Shown here: positions 1 to 8,095 of the stretch, piece after piece
How positions within the stretch are numbered: position 1 is the stretch's first letter
Layout of the letters: the number at the start of each line of letters is the position of its first letter
Assembly (NCBI RefSeq): GCF_014203605.1
Contig: NZ_JACHJJ010000002.1
Location: 310,001-374,000 of the forward strand
Direction of reading: 5' to 3'
DNA from: Thiemannella venezuelensis
GTDB lineage: Bacteria > Actinomycetota > Actinomycetes > Streptosporangiales > Streptosporangiaceae
DNA length: 64,000 nucleotides
Translations under genes and position numbers: made by a program
The notes under the pieces: generated by a model
The model's database searches: none
What the model saw: only the letters and a program-made list of their open reading frames with translations
Told to the model about the DNA's origin: nothing

Positions 1-225
1 GGTGGCTGCTCCGGCCTGCGCTACCAGCTCTTCTTCGACGACCGTTCGATGGACGGCGACGTCGTCACGGACTTCAACGGCGTCAGCGTGGTCACCGACC
101 GGATGAGCGCTCCCTACCTCGTGGGTGCGACGGTCGACTTCGTCGACACGATCGAGAAGCAGGGCTTCACGATCGACAACCCGAACGCCACGGGCTCCTG
201 CGCCTGCGGCGACTCGTTCAACTAG
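1..225 (+). CDS. erpA: ErpA/IscA-type iron-sulfur cluster carrier (3' part only)
   Basis: The window opens inside this gene; 74 codons remain before TAG. The fragment begins GGCSGLRYQL and ends GSCACGDSFN. These are the conserved cysteine regions of A-type carriers (HesB/IscA/SufA/ErpA): one Cys in the GxSG-like loop and a C-x-C-G pair near the C-terminus, which together bind the Fe-S cluster before transfer to apo-proteins. Only about the last two thirds of a family protein of roughly 110-120 residues is present. The adenosine-kinase-like gene follows 154 bp downstream on the same strand, an adjacency also known in mycobacteria. The ErpA subtype is inferred; the family is clear. Confidence 0.9.
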   Translation, partial: GGCSGLRYQLFFDDRSMDGDVVTDFNGVSVVTDRMSAPYLVGATVDFVDTIEKQGFTIDNPNATGSCACGDSFN

Positions 226-379
226 GCGGTCGGCCAGGCGGGATCCGTCCCTGCCGCACGGGCCACGAAGCCCTGTCGGGTGAGATGTTCCTCACGCGGC
301 AGGGCTCTGCCGTGTCTCCGGGTCGCGTATTCTTGCGGGGCTCATTTCCCGAGATGCTGACAACGAGGAGAAGGATCCC

Positions 380-1366
380 GTGCGCATCGCCGTCACCGGC
401 TCAATCGCGACCGACCACCTGATGACCTTCCCGGGCCGCTTCGGCGACCAGCTCATCGCCGACCAGCTCGACCGGGTCTCCCTGTCGTTCCTCGTGGACG
501 ACCTGCAGGTCCGCCGCGGCGGATGCGCGGCCAACATCAGTTTCGGGATGGGCTGCCTGGGCCTGTCGCCGATCCTCGTCGGCGCGGTCGGCACCGACTT
601 CGCCGACTACCGGTCCTGGCTGGAGCGTCACGGCGTCGACTGCGCCTCGGTGCACATCTCCGAGACGTACCACACGGCCCGGTTCCTGTGCACGACCGAC
701 GAGGAGCACAACCAGATCGCGTCGTTCTACACCGGCGCGATGGCCGATGCCCGGCTGATCGAGCTGCAGCCGATCGCCGACCGGGTGGGCGGGCTCGACC
801 TGGTGCTGATCAGCCCCAACGACCCCGACGCGATGCTCCGCCACACCGACGAGGCCCGCCAGCGCGGCATCCCGTTCGCCGCCGACCCCTCCCAGCAGCT
901 GGCCCGCATGCCCGGCGAGCAGATCCGCACGCTGATCGACGGCGCCGCCTACCTGTTCAGCAACGACTACGAGAAGGGCCTGATCGAGCAGAAGACCGGC
1001 TGGTCCGACGAGGAGGTCCTCGGCAGGGTCGGCGTCCGGATCACCACGCTCGGCCCCAAGGGCGCCGTGATCGACCGCAAGGGCGAGCCCTCCCTGCACG
1101 TCGCGCCCGCTCCCGAGCTGGGCAAGGCCGACCCCACCGGCGTCGGTGACGCCTTCCGCTCCGGGTTCCTGGCCGGCCTGGCCTGGGGCCTGTCCCTGGA
1201 GCGCTGCGGCCAGGTCGGCAACCTCACCGCCACCCACGTGCTGGAGCGCGTCGGCTGCCAGGAGTACGAGCTCGGCCAGAAGGTCTTCCTGGAGCGCTTC
1301 GCGGCCGCCTACGGCGCCGACGCCGCCGCCGAGGTGGCCCGGCACGTGCGCTGCCACCACGCCTGA
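380..1366 (+). CDS. adoK: PfkB-family carbohydrate/adenosine kinase (AdoK-like)
   Basis: The 328-residue protein belongs to the ribokinase/PfkB family, which phosphorylates sugars or nucleosides with ATP in the cytoplasm. The N-terminus has a GSIATDHLM strand and an RRGGCAANIS glycine-rich substrate loop. The C-terminal signature DPTGVGDAF (about residues 251-260) holds the anion hole and the catalytic Asp at about 257. The start is GTG, preceded by a GAGGAGAAGG ribosome-binding site at 365-374. Position between an erpA-like gene and the ctaC region matches mycobacterial adenosine kinase (Rv2202c), so adenosine is the favoured substrate. That assignment is from context; another nucleoside or sugar is possible. 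It converges on the CBS gene. Confidence 0.85.
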   Translation: MRIAVTGSIATDHLMTFPGRFGDQLIADQLDRVSLSFLVDDLQVRRGGCAANISFGMGCLGLSPILVGAVGTDFADYRSWLERHGVDCASVHISETYHTARFLCTTDEEHNQIASFYTGAMADARLIELQPIADRVGGLDLVLISPNDPDAMLRHTDEARQRGIPFAADPSQQLARMPGEQIRTLIDGAAYLFSNDYEKGLIEQKTGWSDEEVLGRVGVRITTLGPKGAVIDRKGEPSLHVAPAPELGKADPTGVGDAFRSGFLAGLAWGLSLERCGQVGNLTATHVLERVGCQEYELGQKVFLERFAAAYGADAAAEVARHVRCHHA

Positions 1367-1396
1367 CCCCCGCCGCAGGGCCCGCCGTACTCCACG

Positions 1397-1421
1397 CTCC
1401 TCGCCGCACCGCGCGGAGGAG
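1397..1421. terminator. Candidate hairpin between convergent genes
   Basis: CTCCTC (1397-1402) pairs with GAGGAG (1416-1421), extended inward by two pairs with one bulge, in the 56-bp gap between the kinase stop and the CBS-gene stop. There is no T-tract, so it is only a plausible bidirectional terminator. Confidence 0.35.
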
Positions 1422-1422
1422 A

Positions 1423-1845
1423 TCAGGCTCCCGCGTAGACCCGGTGGACGAAGTCGGCCAGCTGGTCGTCGGAGAGGTTCTTGGCCAGGTCGGCCTCGCT
1501 GATCATGCCGACGATGCGCCCGTCCTCGATCACCGGAAGCCGCTTGATCTGGTTCTGCTCCATCTTGGAGAGAGCCTCCTCGACGCTGGCGTCCGCCGAG
1601 ACCCAGACCAGGCCGGTGGCCAGCTCGCCCGCGGTGACCTGGGACGGGCTCTTGCCCTGCGCCACGCACTTCACGACGATGTCGCGGTCGGTGATGATGC
1701 CCTTCAGCCGGTCGTCGGGCCCGCAGATCGGCAGCGCCCCGACGCCCAGCTCCTCCATCAGCTGGGCGGCGCGCTCGAGCGACTGGTCCGACTCGATGCA
1801 CTGGCAGCCGGAGCTCATCACGTCCTTGGCGGTTTCTCCGCTCAT
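1423..1845 (-). CDS. Two-CBS-domain protein
   Basis: The 140-residue cytoplasmic protein is made almost wholly of two CBS motifs: about residues 8-60 (KDVMSSGCQCIESDQSLERA to IITDRDIVVK) and 72-125 (ELATGLVWVS to GMISEADLA). Paired CBS motifs (Bateman module) bind adenosine nucleotides such as AMP, ATP or SAM and act as sensors. No catalytic domain is attached. The ATG at 1845 is chosen because GGGGGGAA lies just upstream and because the CBS fold starts here; the longer open frame upstream has no domain. It is the last gene of a run with the cysteine desulfurase and TusA-like genes (62-bp gap), so it may sense nucleotide state for that pathway. That role is inferred. Confidence 0.88.
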   Translation of the reverse strand: MSGETAKDVMSSGCQCIESDQSLERAAQLMEELGVGALPICGPDDRLKGIITDRDIVVKCVAQGKSPSQVTAGELATGLVWVSADASVEEALSKMEQNQIKRLPVIEDGRIVGMISEADLAKNLSDDQLADFVHRVYAGA

Positions 1846-1907
1846 ACCGTTTCCCCCCGAAACGTGTGGTGGATTTGCGGGGGAGGTCCTACCCACTTTC
1901 CGGCATG

Positions 1908-2177
1908 TCAGTAATTGCGGCGCACGTGGATCGACCAGCCGCCCTGGGGGAGCTCGTGGCTGCCCACGTGGTGGTGCGACTTCAGACGGCACCACGCGGG
2001 GATGTCGGTGAAGGCCGCCGGGTCGTCGGCGAGCACGGCGACGACCGCGTTCAGCGGGACGTGGTTGATCTGCTCGGCGAGCATGATGATGGGGATCGGG
2101 CACTTCCTGCCCAGCGCGTCGATGGTCAGCGCCGGGGTCTGGGCGGCCTGCCCCGCGGCGGTGTGCCTGGACGTCAT
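1908..2177 (-). CDS. TusA/SirA-family sulfur carrier
   Basis: The 89-residue protein has the TusA signature LGRKCPIPI around Cys26. In this family that cysteine accepts persulfide sulfur from a cysteine desulfurase and passes it on, for example to tRNA thiolation or cofactor assembly. The gene starts 25 bp after the cysteine desulfurase stop, on the same strand, so donor and carrier are probably co-transcribed. ATG 2177 has GGGGAG about 9 nt upstream. The C-terminal half is poorly conserved by eye and contains several His residues (SHHHVGSH). The final acceptor is not identifiable here. Confidence 0.85.
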   Translation of the reverse strand: MTSRHTAAGQAAQTPALTIDALGRKCPIPIIMLAEQINHVPLNAVVAVLADDPAAFTDIPAWCRLKSHHHVGSHELPQGGWSIHVRRNY

Positions 2178-2202
2178 CGCGCTCTCACTCCCCGAATCAT
2201 GA

Positions 2203-3417
2203 TCACGATCTTACGCCCGCCTCCGCCCGGATCCTCCGGACGATGTCCGGGAGGACGGCGAGGAAGCGGTCCACGTCCGCGGTGGAGGTGCCACGGGGCA
2301 GCGATACCCGGACGTTCCCGTGCGTAAGCACGCCCATGGCCTCCAGGACATGTGATGGACGAAGCGTACTCGCCGTGCACGAACTTCCGGACGATACGGA
2401 GAATCCGGCCTTGTCGAGCTCGGCGAGCAGCGCCTCGCCCTCCACGTACAGGCAGGAGAAGGTGACGATGTGCGGCGCCCTGGCGGCGGGCTCGCCGATG
2501 ACCTCGACGTCCGGGACGAGCCGGGGCACCTCCGCCCTGATCCGGTCGACCAGCGCCGCCAGCCGGGCCCCCTCCCGCTCGGATCCGGCCGCGGCGGCGC
2601 GCAGCGCGGCGGCCGCCGCGACGATCGCGGGCACGTTCTCGAACCCCGGCACCCTGCGGCGCTCGCGCTCGTCCTCCGGGAGCGGGCCGCGCCACCGGGT
2701 GCCCTTGCGTACGGCCAGCACGCCGACCCCGGCCGGGCCGCCCCACTTGTGCGCGCTCGCGGCCAGCACCGACCAGCCTCCCGGCAGCGGCATCCGGCCC
2801 GCCGTCTGCGCGGCGTCCACCAGCAGCGGCACGCCGGCCTCGGCGCACAGCGCGGCCGCCTCGGCGACCGGCTGGAGGGTGCCGACCTCGTGGTTGGCGG
2901 TCTGCAGGCAGGCCAGGGCCGTCCCTCCGGCGTCCCCGCCGCCCTCGCCCCGGCCGTCCGCCGCGTTCCCGCCGCCGGTGGCGCCCGCGCGGTCCCCCGC
3001 GCCCTCGCCGCGCACCGCCGCGCCGAACGCGGCCAGGTCCACCACGCCGGTGCGGCCGACGCCGACCGTCTCCACCGAGCCGCCGTCGCGCTCGTGGACC
3101 TGGGCGGCGTGCAGCACGCTGGAGTGCTCCACCGCCGAGACGACCAGGCGGCGCCCGGCGCGGCGCCGCCCCCGCGCCGCGCCGAGCACGCCCAGGTGCA
3201 CGGCCTGGGTGCCGGAGGCGGTGAAGGAGACCTCGTCGGGCCGGCAGCCGAGGACCTCGGCGACCTCGGCCCGGGCCTGTTCCAGTAACATCCTTGCCCG
3301 GCGGGCGGGGCCGTACAGTCTCGCCGGGTCGGCCCAGCCGGCGTCGAGCGCCGTGATCAGGGCCTCGCGCGCCTGGGGATGCAGCGGCTCGGTGGAGGCC
3401 GCGTCGAAGTACGCCAC
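2203..3417 (-). CDS. Cysteine desulfurase (class V aminotransferase, NifS/IscS-like)
   Basis: The 404-residue PLP enzyme would release sulfur from cysteine as a protein persulfide. Visible motifs are the N-terminal MAYFDAASTEPLHP, the PLP lysine in SAHKWGGPAG (Lys224), TANHEVGT before it, and the active-site cysteine in SSGSSCTAS (Cys347). The GTG at 3417 is the only start next to the conserved MAYFDAAS. No ATG or TTG lies nearby in frame, and the Shine-Dalgarno is weak. A Gly/Asp/Glu-rich insert at about residues 137-165 lies in a surface loop. The TusA-like gene follows after 25 bp. It is transcribed divergently from ctaC. NifS, SufS or CsdA-like subtype cannot be fixed by eye. Confidence 0.9.
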   Translation of the reverse strand: MAYFDAASTEPLHPQAREALITALDAGWADPARLYGPARRARMLLEQARAEVAEVLGCRPDEVSFTASGTQAVHLGVLGAARGRRRAGRRLVVSAVEHSSVLHAAQVHERDGGSVETVGVGRTGVVDLAAFGAAVRGEGAGDRAGATGGGNAADGRGEGGGDAGGTALACLQTANHEVGTLQPVAEAAALCAEAGVPLLVDAAQTAGRMPLPGGWSVLAASAHKWGGPAGVGVLAVRKGTRWRGPLPEDERERRRVPGFENVPAIVAAAAALRAAAAGSEREGARLAALVDRIRAEVPRLVPDVEVIGEPAARAPHIVTFSCLYVEGEALLAELDKAGFSVSSGSSCTASTLRPSHVLEAMGVLTHGNVRVSLPRGTSTADVDRFLAVLPDIVRRIRAEAGVRS

Positions 3418-3585
3418 GCCCCAATCGTCGCACCATACGCGACACAATCGGGGGCTGCGCGGGAGGGCGGGGGCGGCCCGCGCTAATGTGTCCCCCAGCG
3501 TAAAGCTGTGAACTGCAAGCTGTGAACCTGAATAAACGACCGCCCAGGAGAGACTTCTGGGCTTCATCTGTGGGGTAGGCGATCC

Positions 3586-4380
3586 GTGAGTCCGACCCGC
3601 CGTTCTGCACGGCGTCCGTTGGCCCGCCGCCGGGTGCCACGCACTGCCGCTCTGGCGCTGCTGCTGGTGTCCGCGACGGCGTGTAGTGCTGAAGACTGGT
3701 CCCGTGGCGGCATGCCCGAGGGCATCACCGAGCAGGCCGAGGTCGTCCAGAGTCTGTGGAACGGATCCTGGATCGCGGCTCTCGCCACCGGTGCGGTCGT
3801 GTGGGGCCTGATCCTGTGGTCCGTGGCGTTCCACCGCAAGCGGAAGAACTCCCAGGAGCTGCCGCCGCAGGTGCGGTACAACCTGCCGATCGAGATGCTC
3901 TACACGATCGTGCCGCTGATCATGGTCAGCGTGCTGTTCTTCTTCACCGCCCGCGACCAGGACTACCTCAACGAGATGTCGGGCACCCCCGACGTCAAGG
4001 TCAAGGTCGAGGCCTTCCAGTGGAGCTGGCGCTTCACGAGTGAGACCGGCGGGAAGAAGGCCGAGGTCGTGGGGGTCCCCGCCGACAACTACGAGCAGGG
4101 CCCGCAACTGGTCCTGCCGGTCGGCAAGACGATCGAGTTCGACCTCGTCTCGCCGGACGTCATCCACTCCTTCTGGGTCCCCGCCTTCAAGTTCAAGCGC
4201 GACGTGATCCCGGGCGTGGACAACAAGTTCCAGGTGAAGACGCTCGACAAGCCCGGCGTCTACGCCGGCCGCTGCGCGGAGCTCTGCGGCGTCGACCACA
4301 GCCGGATGCTCTTCAACGTCAAGCTCGTGCCGCAGGCCGAGTTCGACCAGTACATCGCTACTCAGGCGGGTGCCCAGTGA
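3586..4380 (+). CDS. ctaC: Cytochrome c oxidase subunit II
   Basis: This 264-residue subunit carries the CuA centre of the aa3 terminal oxidase and receives electrons from the cytochrome c domain of QcrC. The N-terminus is a lipoprotein-type signal (LLVSATAC, lipid-accepting Cys33), followed by two membrane helices (about 60-82 and 98-122). The CuA ligands are visible in [12 protein letters not shown] near the C-terminus, with [17 protein letters not shown] before it. The GTG at 3586 begins a normal basic n-region; a preceding GGGGTAGG may serve as the ribosome-binding site. The stop overlaps the ctaD start by 4 bp (GTGA), so the two are translationally coupled. Confidence 0.97.
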   Translation: MSPTRRSARRPLARRRVPRTAALALLLVSATACSAEDWSRGGMPEGITEQAEVVQSLWNGSWIAALATGAVVWGLILWSVAFHRKRKNSQELPPQVRYNLPIEMLYTIVPLIMVSVLFFFTARDQDYLNEMSGTPDVKVKVEAFQWSWRFTSETGGKKAEVVGVPADNYEQGPQLVLPVGKTIEFDLVSPDVIHSFWVPAFKFKRDVIPGVDNKFQVKTLDKPGVYAGRCAELCGVDHSRMLFNVKLVPQAEFDQYIATQAGAQ

Positions 4381-6098
4381 CCGCACTTAACGAACCTGTC
4401 GCCCTGGCGCCGGTGGCGACCCGCAAGGGCTCGATCATCGCGAAGTGGGCGTCGTCCACCGACCACAAGGTCATCGGACACCTCTACCTCATCACCTCGT
4501 TCGTGTTCTTCATCATCGGCGGCGTCATGGCGCTGATCATGAGGGCGGAACTGGCCCAGCCGGGCCTTCAGGTCACCAGCAACGAGCAGTTCAACCAGCT
4601 GTTCACCATGCACGGCACGGTCATGCTGCTGATGTTCGCGACGCCGCTGTTCGCCGGCTTCGCCAACGAGCTCATGCCGCTGCAGATCGGCGCGCCCGAC
4701 GTGGCGTTCCCGCGGCTGAACATGGTCAGCTACTGGCTGTTCACCTTCGGCAGCCTCATCGCCCTGTCGGGCTTCATCACCCCGGGCGGCGCGGCCAGCT
4801 TCGGCTGGTTCGCCTACACCCCGCTGTCGAACTCGATCGCCTCGCCCGGCATCGGCGGCGACCTGTGGATCATGGGTCTGACCATCAGCGGCCTGGGCAC
4901 GATCCTCGGCTCGGTCAACTTCATCACCACGATCATCTGCATGCGCGCGCCCGGCATGACCATGTTCCGCATGCCGATGTTCACCTGGAACGTGCTGCTG
5001 ACCTCGATCCTGGTGCTGATGGCCTTCCCGGTGCTGGCCGCCGCGCTGCTGGCCCTGGAGGCCGACCGCAAGCTCGGCACCCACATCTTCGCCCCGGAGA
5101 CCGGCGGCGCGCTGCTCTGGCAGCACCTGTTCTGGTTCTTCGGCCATCCCGAGGTCTACATCATCGCGCTGCCGTTCTTCGGCATCGTGACCGAGATCCT
5201 GCCGGTCTTCAGCCGCAAGCCGCTCTTCGGCTACATCGGCCTGGTCGGCGCGACCATCGCCATCGCCGGTCTGTCGATCACCGTGTGGGCGCACCACATG
5301 TTCCCGACCGGCCAGGTGCTGCTGCCGTTCTTCTCGTTCATGACCTTCCTCATCGCGGTCCCGACCGGAGTGAAGTTCTTCAACTGGATCGGCACGATGT
5401 GGCGGGGGCACCTGTCCTTCGAGTCGCCGATGCTGTTCTCGATCGGCTTCCTGGTCACCTTCCTGTTCGGCGGTCTGACCGGCGTCATCCTGGCCTCGCC
5501 GCCGCTGGACTTCCAGGTGTCGGACTCCTACTTCGTGGTGGCCCACTTCCACTACGTCGTCTTCGGCACCGTGGTCTTCGCGATGTTCGCCGGCTTCTAC
5601 TTCTGGTGGCCGAAGTTCACCGGCAAGATGCTGAACGACGCCCTGGGCAAGTTCCACTTCTGGACCCTGTTCATCGGCTTCCACACCACCTTCCTGGTGC
5701 AGCACTGGCTGGGCGCGCAGGGCTTCCCGCGCCGCTACGCCGACTACAGCCCGATCGACGGCTTCACCGACCTGAACATGGTCTCCTCGGTCGGAGCGTT
5801 CGTCCTGGGCGCCTCCACGCTGCCGTTCCTCTACAACGTGTGGGTGACGGCCAAGAAGGCGCCCAAGGTCACGGTCGACGACCCGTGGGGCTACGGCGGC
5901 TCGCTCGAATGGGCCACCTCCTGCCCGCCGCCGCGGCACAACTTCACCTCGCTGCCGCGCATCAGGTCCGAGCGCCCCGCGTTCGACCTCAAGCACCCGC
6001 ACATCACGGCCCCGGGGATCTCCGGGTCGCCGACCCCTCCTGCTGAGCGCAAGGGCCCGCGCAGCAAGGACTCGCACGGGCCGAAGGAGATCCGATGA
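4377..6098 (+). CDS. ctaD: Cytochrome c oxidase subunit I
   Basis: The 573-residue, twelve-helix catalytic subunit of aa3 oxidase holds heme a, heme a3 and CuB, and reduces O2 while pumping protons. Key segments are TMHGTVM (heme a His), [10 protein letters not shown] (CuB His with the His-Tyr cross-link), VWAHHMF (two CuB His) and [11 protein letters not shown] (heme a3/a His). Length and motif order are standard for actinobacteria, with a hydrophilic C-terminal tail of about 60 residues. GTG start overlaps ctaC; the TGA overlaps the ctaF ATG (ATGA). The compact ctaC-ctaD-ctaF order keeps three oxidase subunits in one transcript. Confidence 0.98.
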   Translation: MTALNEPVALAPVATRKGSIIAKWASSTDHKVIGHLYLITSFVFFIIGGVMALIMRAELAQPGLQVTSNEQFNQLFTMHGTVMLLMFATPLFAGFANELMPLQIGAPDVAFPRLNMVSYWLFTFGSLIALSGFITPGGAASFGWFAYTPLSNSIASPGIGGDLWIMGLTISGLGTILGSVNFITTIICMRAPGMTMFRMPMFTWNVLLTSILVLMAFPVLAAALLALEADRKLGTHIFAPETGGALLWQHLFWFFGHPEVYIIALPFFGIVTEILPVFSRKPLFGYIGLVGATIAIAGLSITVWAHHMFPTGQVLLPFFSFMTFLIAVPTGVKFFNWIGTMWRGHLSFESPMLFSIGFLVTFLFGGLTGVILASPPLDFQVSDSYFVVAHFHYVVFGTVVFAMFAGFYFWWPKFTGKMLNDALGKFHFWTLFIGFHTTFLVQHWLGAQGFPRRYADYSPIDGFTDLNMVSSVGAFVLGASTLPFLYNVWVTAKKAPKVTVDDPWGYGGSLEWATSCPPPRHNFTSLPRIRSERPAFDLKHPHITAPGISGSPTPPAERKGPRSKDSHGPKEIR

Positions 6099-6490
6099 AG
6101 GTTCAGGGCTGGCTGTTCATCCTCTGCGGCCTCTTCTTCGCCGCGATCGACATCCTCTACTGGTTCTGGTCCAAGGAGCCGGTCGGCACGACGGCGATGG
6201 CGATCTCGGTCGGCTTCGCCCTCATGATCGGCTACTACCTGATGTACACGGCCCGCCGCATCGGCGACCAGCCGGAGGACAACAAGGAGGGCGAGATCAG
6301 CGAGGGCGCCGGAGAGCTCGGCTTCTTCAGCCCGCACAGCTGGTGGCCGCTCTTCGTCTGCATGGCCGTCGCGCTCACCGCGTTCGGCTTCGCCGTCGGC
6401 TGGTGGCTCTTCCTGATCGGCGTCGCCGCGACGATCATGACCATGATCGGGTTCGTCTTCGAGTACTACCGGGGCAACTTCTCGCACTGA
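6095..6490 (+). CDS. ctaF: Cytochrome c oxidase subunit IV (actinobacterial type)
   Basis: The 131-residue membrane protein has four hydrophobic segments (about 4-24, 34-52, 82-100 and 103-122). It matches the small actinobacterial subunit IV that packs against CtaD in the bc1-aa3 supercomplex; it has no catalytic metal site. ATG overlaps the ctaD stop by 4 bp, so it is the third cistron of ctaCDF. An acidic cytoplasmic loop ([16 protein letters not shown]) separates the two helix pairs. A strong terminator follows about 95 bp downstream. Confidence 0.93.
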   Translation: MKVQGWLFILCGLFFAAIDILYWFWSKEPVGTTAMAISVGFALMIGYYLMYTARRIGDQPEDNKEGEISEGAGELGFFSPHSWWPLFVCMAVALTAFGFAVGWWLFLIGVAATIMTMIGFVFEYYRGNFSH

Positions 6491-6585
6491 GCCCCGCCCG
6501 AACGGGCCGCGTCCGGACGGAGCTCCTCCGCCCGGACGCGAGCCGGCCCCGCAGGCCCGGGCGGCCCCGCCGCACTTCACCGGAG

Positions 6586-6620
6586 AGCGGGTCACGGAAA
6601 CCTTCCGTGGCCCGCTTTTT
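6586..6620 (+). terminator. Rho-independent terminator of ctaCDF
   Basis: AGCGGG-T-CACGGAA (6586-6599) pairs with TTCCGTG-G-CCCGCT (6603-6616), with a tight ACC loop and a following run of T (6612-6620 region ends CGCTTTTT). It is one of the few canonical stem-plus-U-tract terminators in this GC-rich window. Confidence 0.88.
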
Positions 6621-6720
6621 GGCGTTTATTGCCAGCTCAAGGGGGATGTATCAGATGCCGTGACGCTTGCTCCGGGTAGTAACGCACTGGAGAAGATCAA
6701 GCGGAAACGGGGGACTTCAC

Positions 6721-8001
6721 GTGCGGCAGGCGATCCGTGGCTCGACGTACGCGCCGGGGCTGCTGGCCCTGGCACTGGTGACGGTGTGCCCGGCGGCGAA
6801 CGCCGCGGCCATCCAGGAGCGGGCCATCCAGGAGCGGGCCGGCCAGGAGACGGCGTCCCGGCGGACGGCGAGTCCCGTCCAGCGGGCCGGCGCGGCTCCG
6901 GGGACGGTGCGGGCGGCCGCGAGCGTGATCGTGGCGCCCGCGGACCGGAGCGACGGTGTGCCGACCGACACCACCATCCTGGTCGGCGCCCGGGACGGGA
7001 CGCTGAAGAAGGTCACGGTGAAGGGCCCCAGAGGCTCCCTGCCGGGCGTGCTGAGCGCGGACGGCACCCAGTGGCGCAGCCGGGGCACCGCGGCCCCTGG
7101 AACCGCCTACGAGGTCACCGCGGTGGCGGTCAACCCCGACGGCGAGACGACCGAGTCCGTCACCTCCTTCTCCACGGCGAAGGCCGACGGCACCTTCTCC
7201 ATCGCGAACCTCATGCCGCACAAGGACTACACGGGTCTGACCGTGGGCGTGGGCATGCCCATCATGATCACGTTCGACCGCGACGTCACCGACCGCGTCT
7301 CCGTCGAGCGGAACCTGGTGGTCCGCACCTCCAGACCGGTCCTGGGCGCCTGGCACTGGTTCGACGACCGGACGATCCACTTCCGCCCCAAGACCTTCTG
7401 GCCGGCCGGCACGAAGGTCCGCCTGGAGGCCCACCTGTCCGGGGTCCCCGGTGGCGGCGGCCTGTACGGCAGAGGCGACCGCGTCCTCGACTTCAGGATC
7501 GGCCGCGCCCAGATAACCGAGGGCAGCATCCAGAGCCACCACCTGACGGTCCGCCGGAACGGCGAGGAGATCCGCCGGATCCCGATGAGCGCGGGCCAGG
7601 GCGGGCAGTGGAAGTACCACACGACCAGCGGCGTCCACCTGGCCATGTCCCGCGAGCCGGTGACCATCATGACCTCGCCGGGCATAGGCCCGGGCCAGCC
7701 GGGTTACTACCGCAAGACCGTCTACGACACCGTGCGGATCTCCAACAGCGGCGAGTACGTCCACAGCGCACCGTGGTCGGTCGGCTCCCAGGGCTCGGCC
7801 AACGTCAGCCACGGCTGCGTCAACGTCAGCCCGGCCCACGCGCGCTGGTTCATCGACAACACCCTGATCGGCGACCCGATCATCATCACCGGCTCGCCCC
7901 GCGAGCTCGAGCCCCTGAACGGCTGGGGCCACTGGCAGGAGGACTGGGGGCAGTGGACCCGGTGGAGCAGCACCAAGAGCTTCACCACCGAGAGAGCCTG
8001 A
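6721..8001 (+). CDS. L,D-transpeptidase with Ig-like domains
   Basis: The 426-residue exported enzyme would form 3-3 peptidoglycan cross-links outside the membrane. A signal peptide (RQAIRGSTYAPGLLALAL, cleavage near ANA-A at about 30) is followed by a short repetitive stretch (AIQERAIQERAGQE). Two Ig-like regions come next (about 60-150 and 155-250), then the YkuD catalytic domain with SHGCVNVS (nucleophile Cys at about 367). The C-terminus is Trp-rich (GHWQEDWGQWTRW), as in the mycobacterial LdtMt2 class. No lipobox is seen (TVC, not LAGC-like). GTG 6721 is preceded by GGGGGAC. The gene lies alone between two terminators, separating the two halves of the respiratory gene set. Confidence 0.9.
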   Translation: MRQAIRGSTYAPGLLALALVTVCPAANAAAIQERAIQERAGQETASRRTASPVQRAGAAPGTVRAAASVIVAPADRSDGVPTDTTILVGARDGTLKKVTVKGPRGSLPGVLSADGTQWRSRGTAAPGTAYEVTAVAVNPDGETTESVTSFSTAKADGTFSIANLMPHKDYTGLTVGVGMPIMITFDRDVTDRVSVERNLVVRTSRPVLGAWHWFDDRTIHFRPKTFWPAGTKVRLEAHLSGVPGGGGLYGRGDRVLDFRIGRAQITEGSIQSHHLTVRRNGEEIRRIPMSAGQGGQWKYHTTSGVHLAMSREPVTIMTSPGIGPGQPGYYRKTVYDTVRISNSGEYVHSAPWSVGSQGSANVSHGCVNVSPAHARWFIDNTLIGDPIIITGSPRELEPLNGWGHWQEDWGQWTRWSSTKSFTTERA

Positions 8002-8036
8002 GGCCGTCCGGCGGGGAGGGCTGCGGAAGAGGAAAC

Positions 8037-8071
8037 GGGAGGCCCGGGCGGATCAACCGCCCGGGCCTCCC
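8037..8071. terminator. Bidirectional terminator between the L,D-transpeptidase gene and qcrB
   Basis: A perfect 15-bp stem: the arm at 8037-8051 pairs with 8057-8071 around an ATCAA loop, followed by GTCGTTCT. It sits between two convergent genes and can act on both strands. Confidence 0.85.
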
Positions 8072-8095
8072 GTCGTTCTGACCGGTCGTCTCCGG

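Noticed and set aside
2174-4386. Long minus-strand frames extending the cysteine desulfurase upstream past ctaC.
   Set aside because: The extension overlaps ctaC antisense and has no conserved sequence; the domain begins at MAYFDAAS.
4362-6077. A 571-codon minus-strand open frame opposite ctaD.
   Set aside because: Shadow of ctaD with His/Arg/Asp-rich composition.
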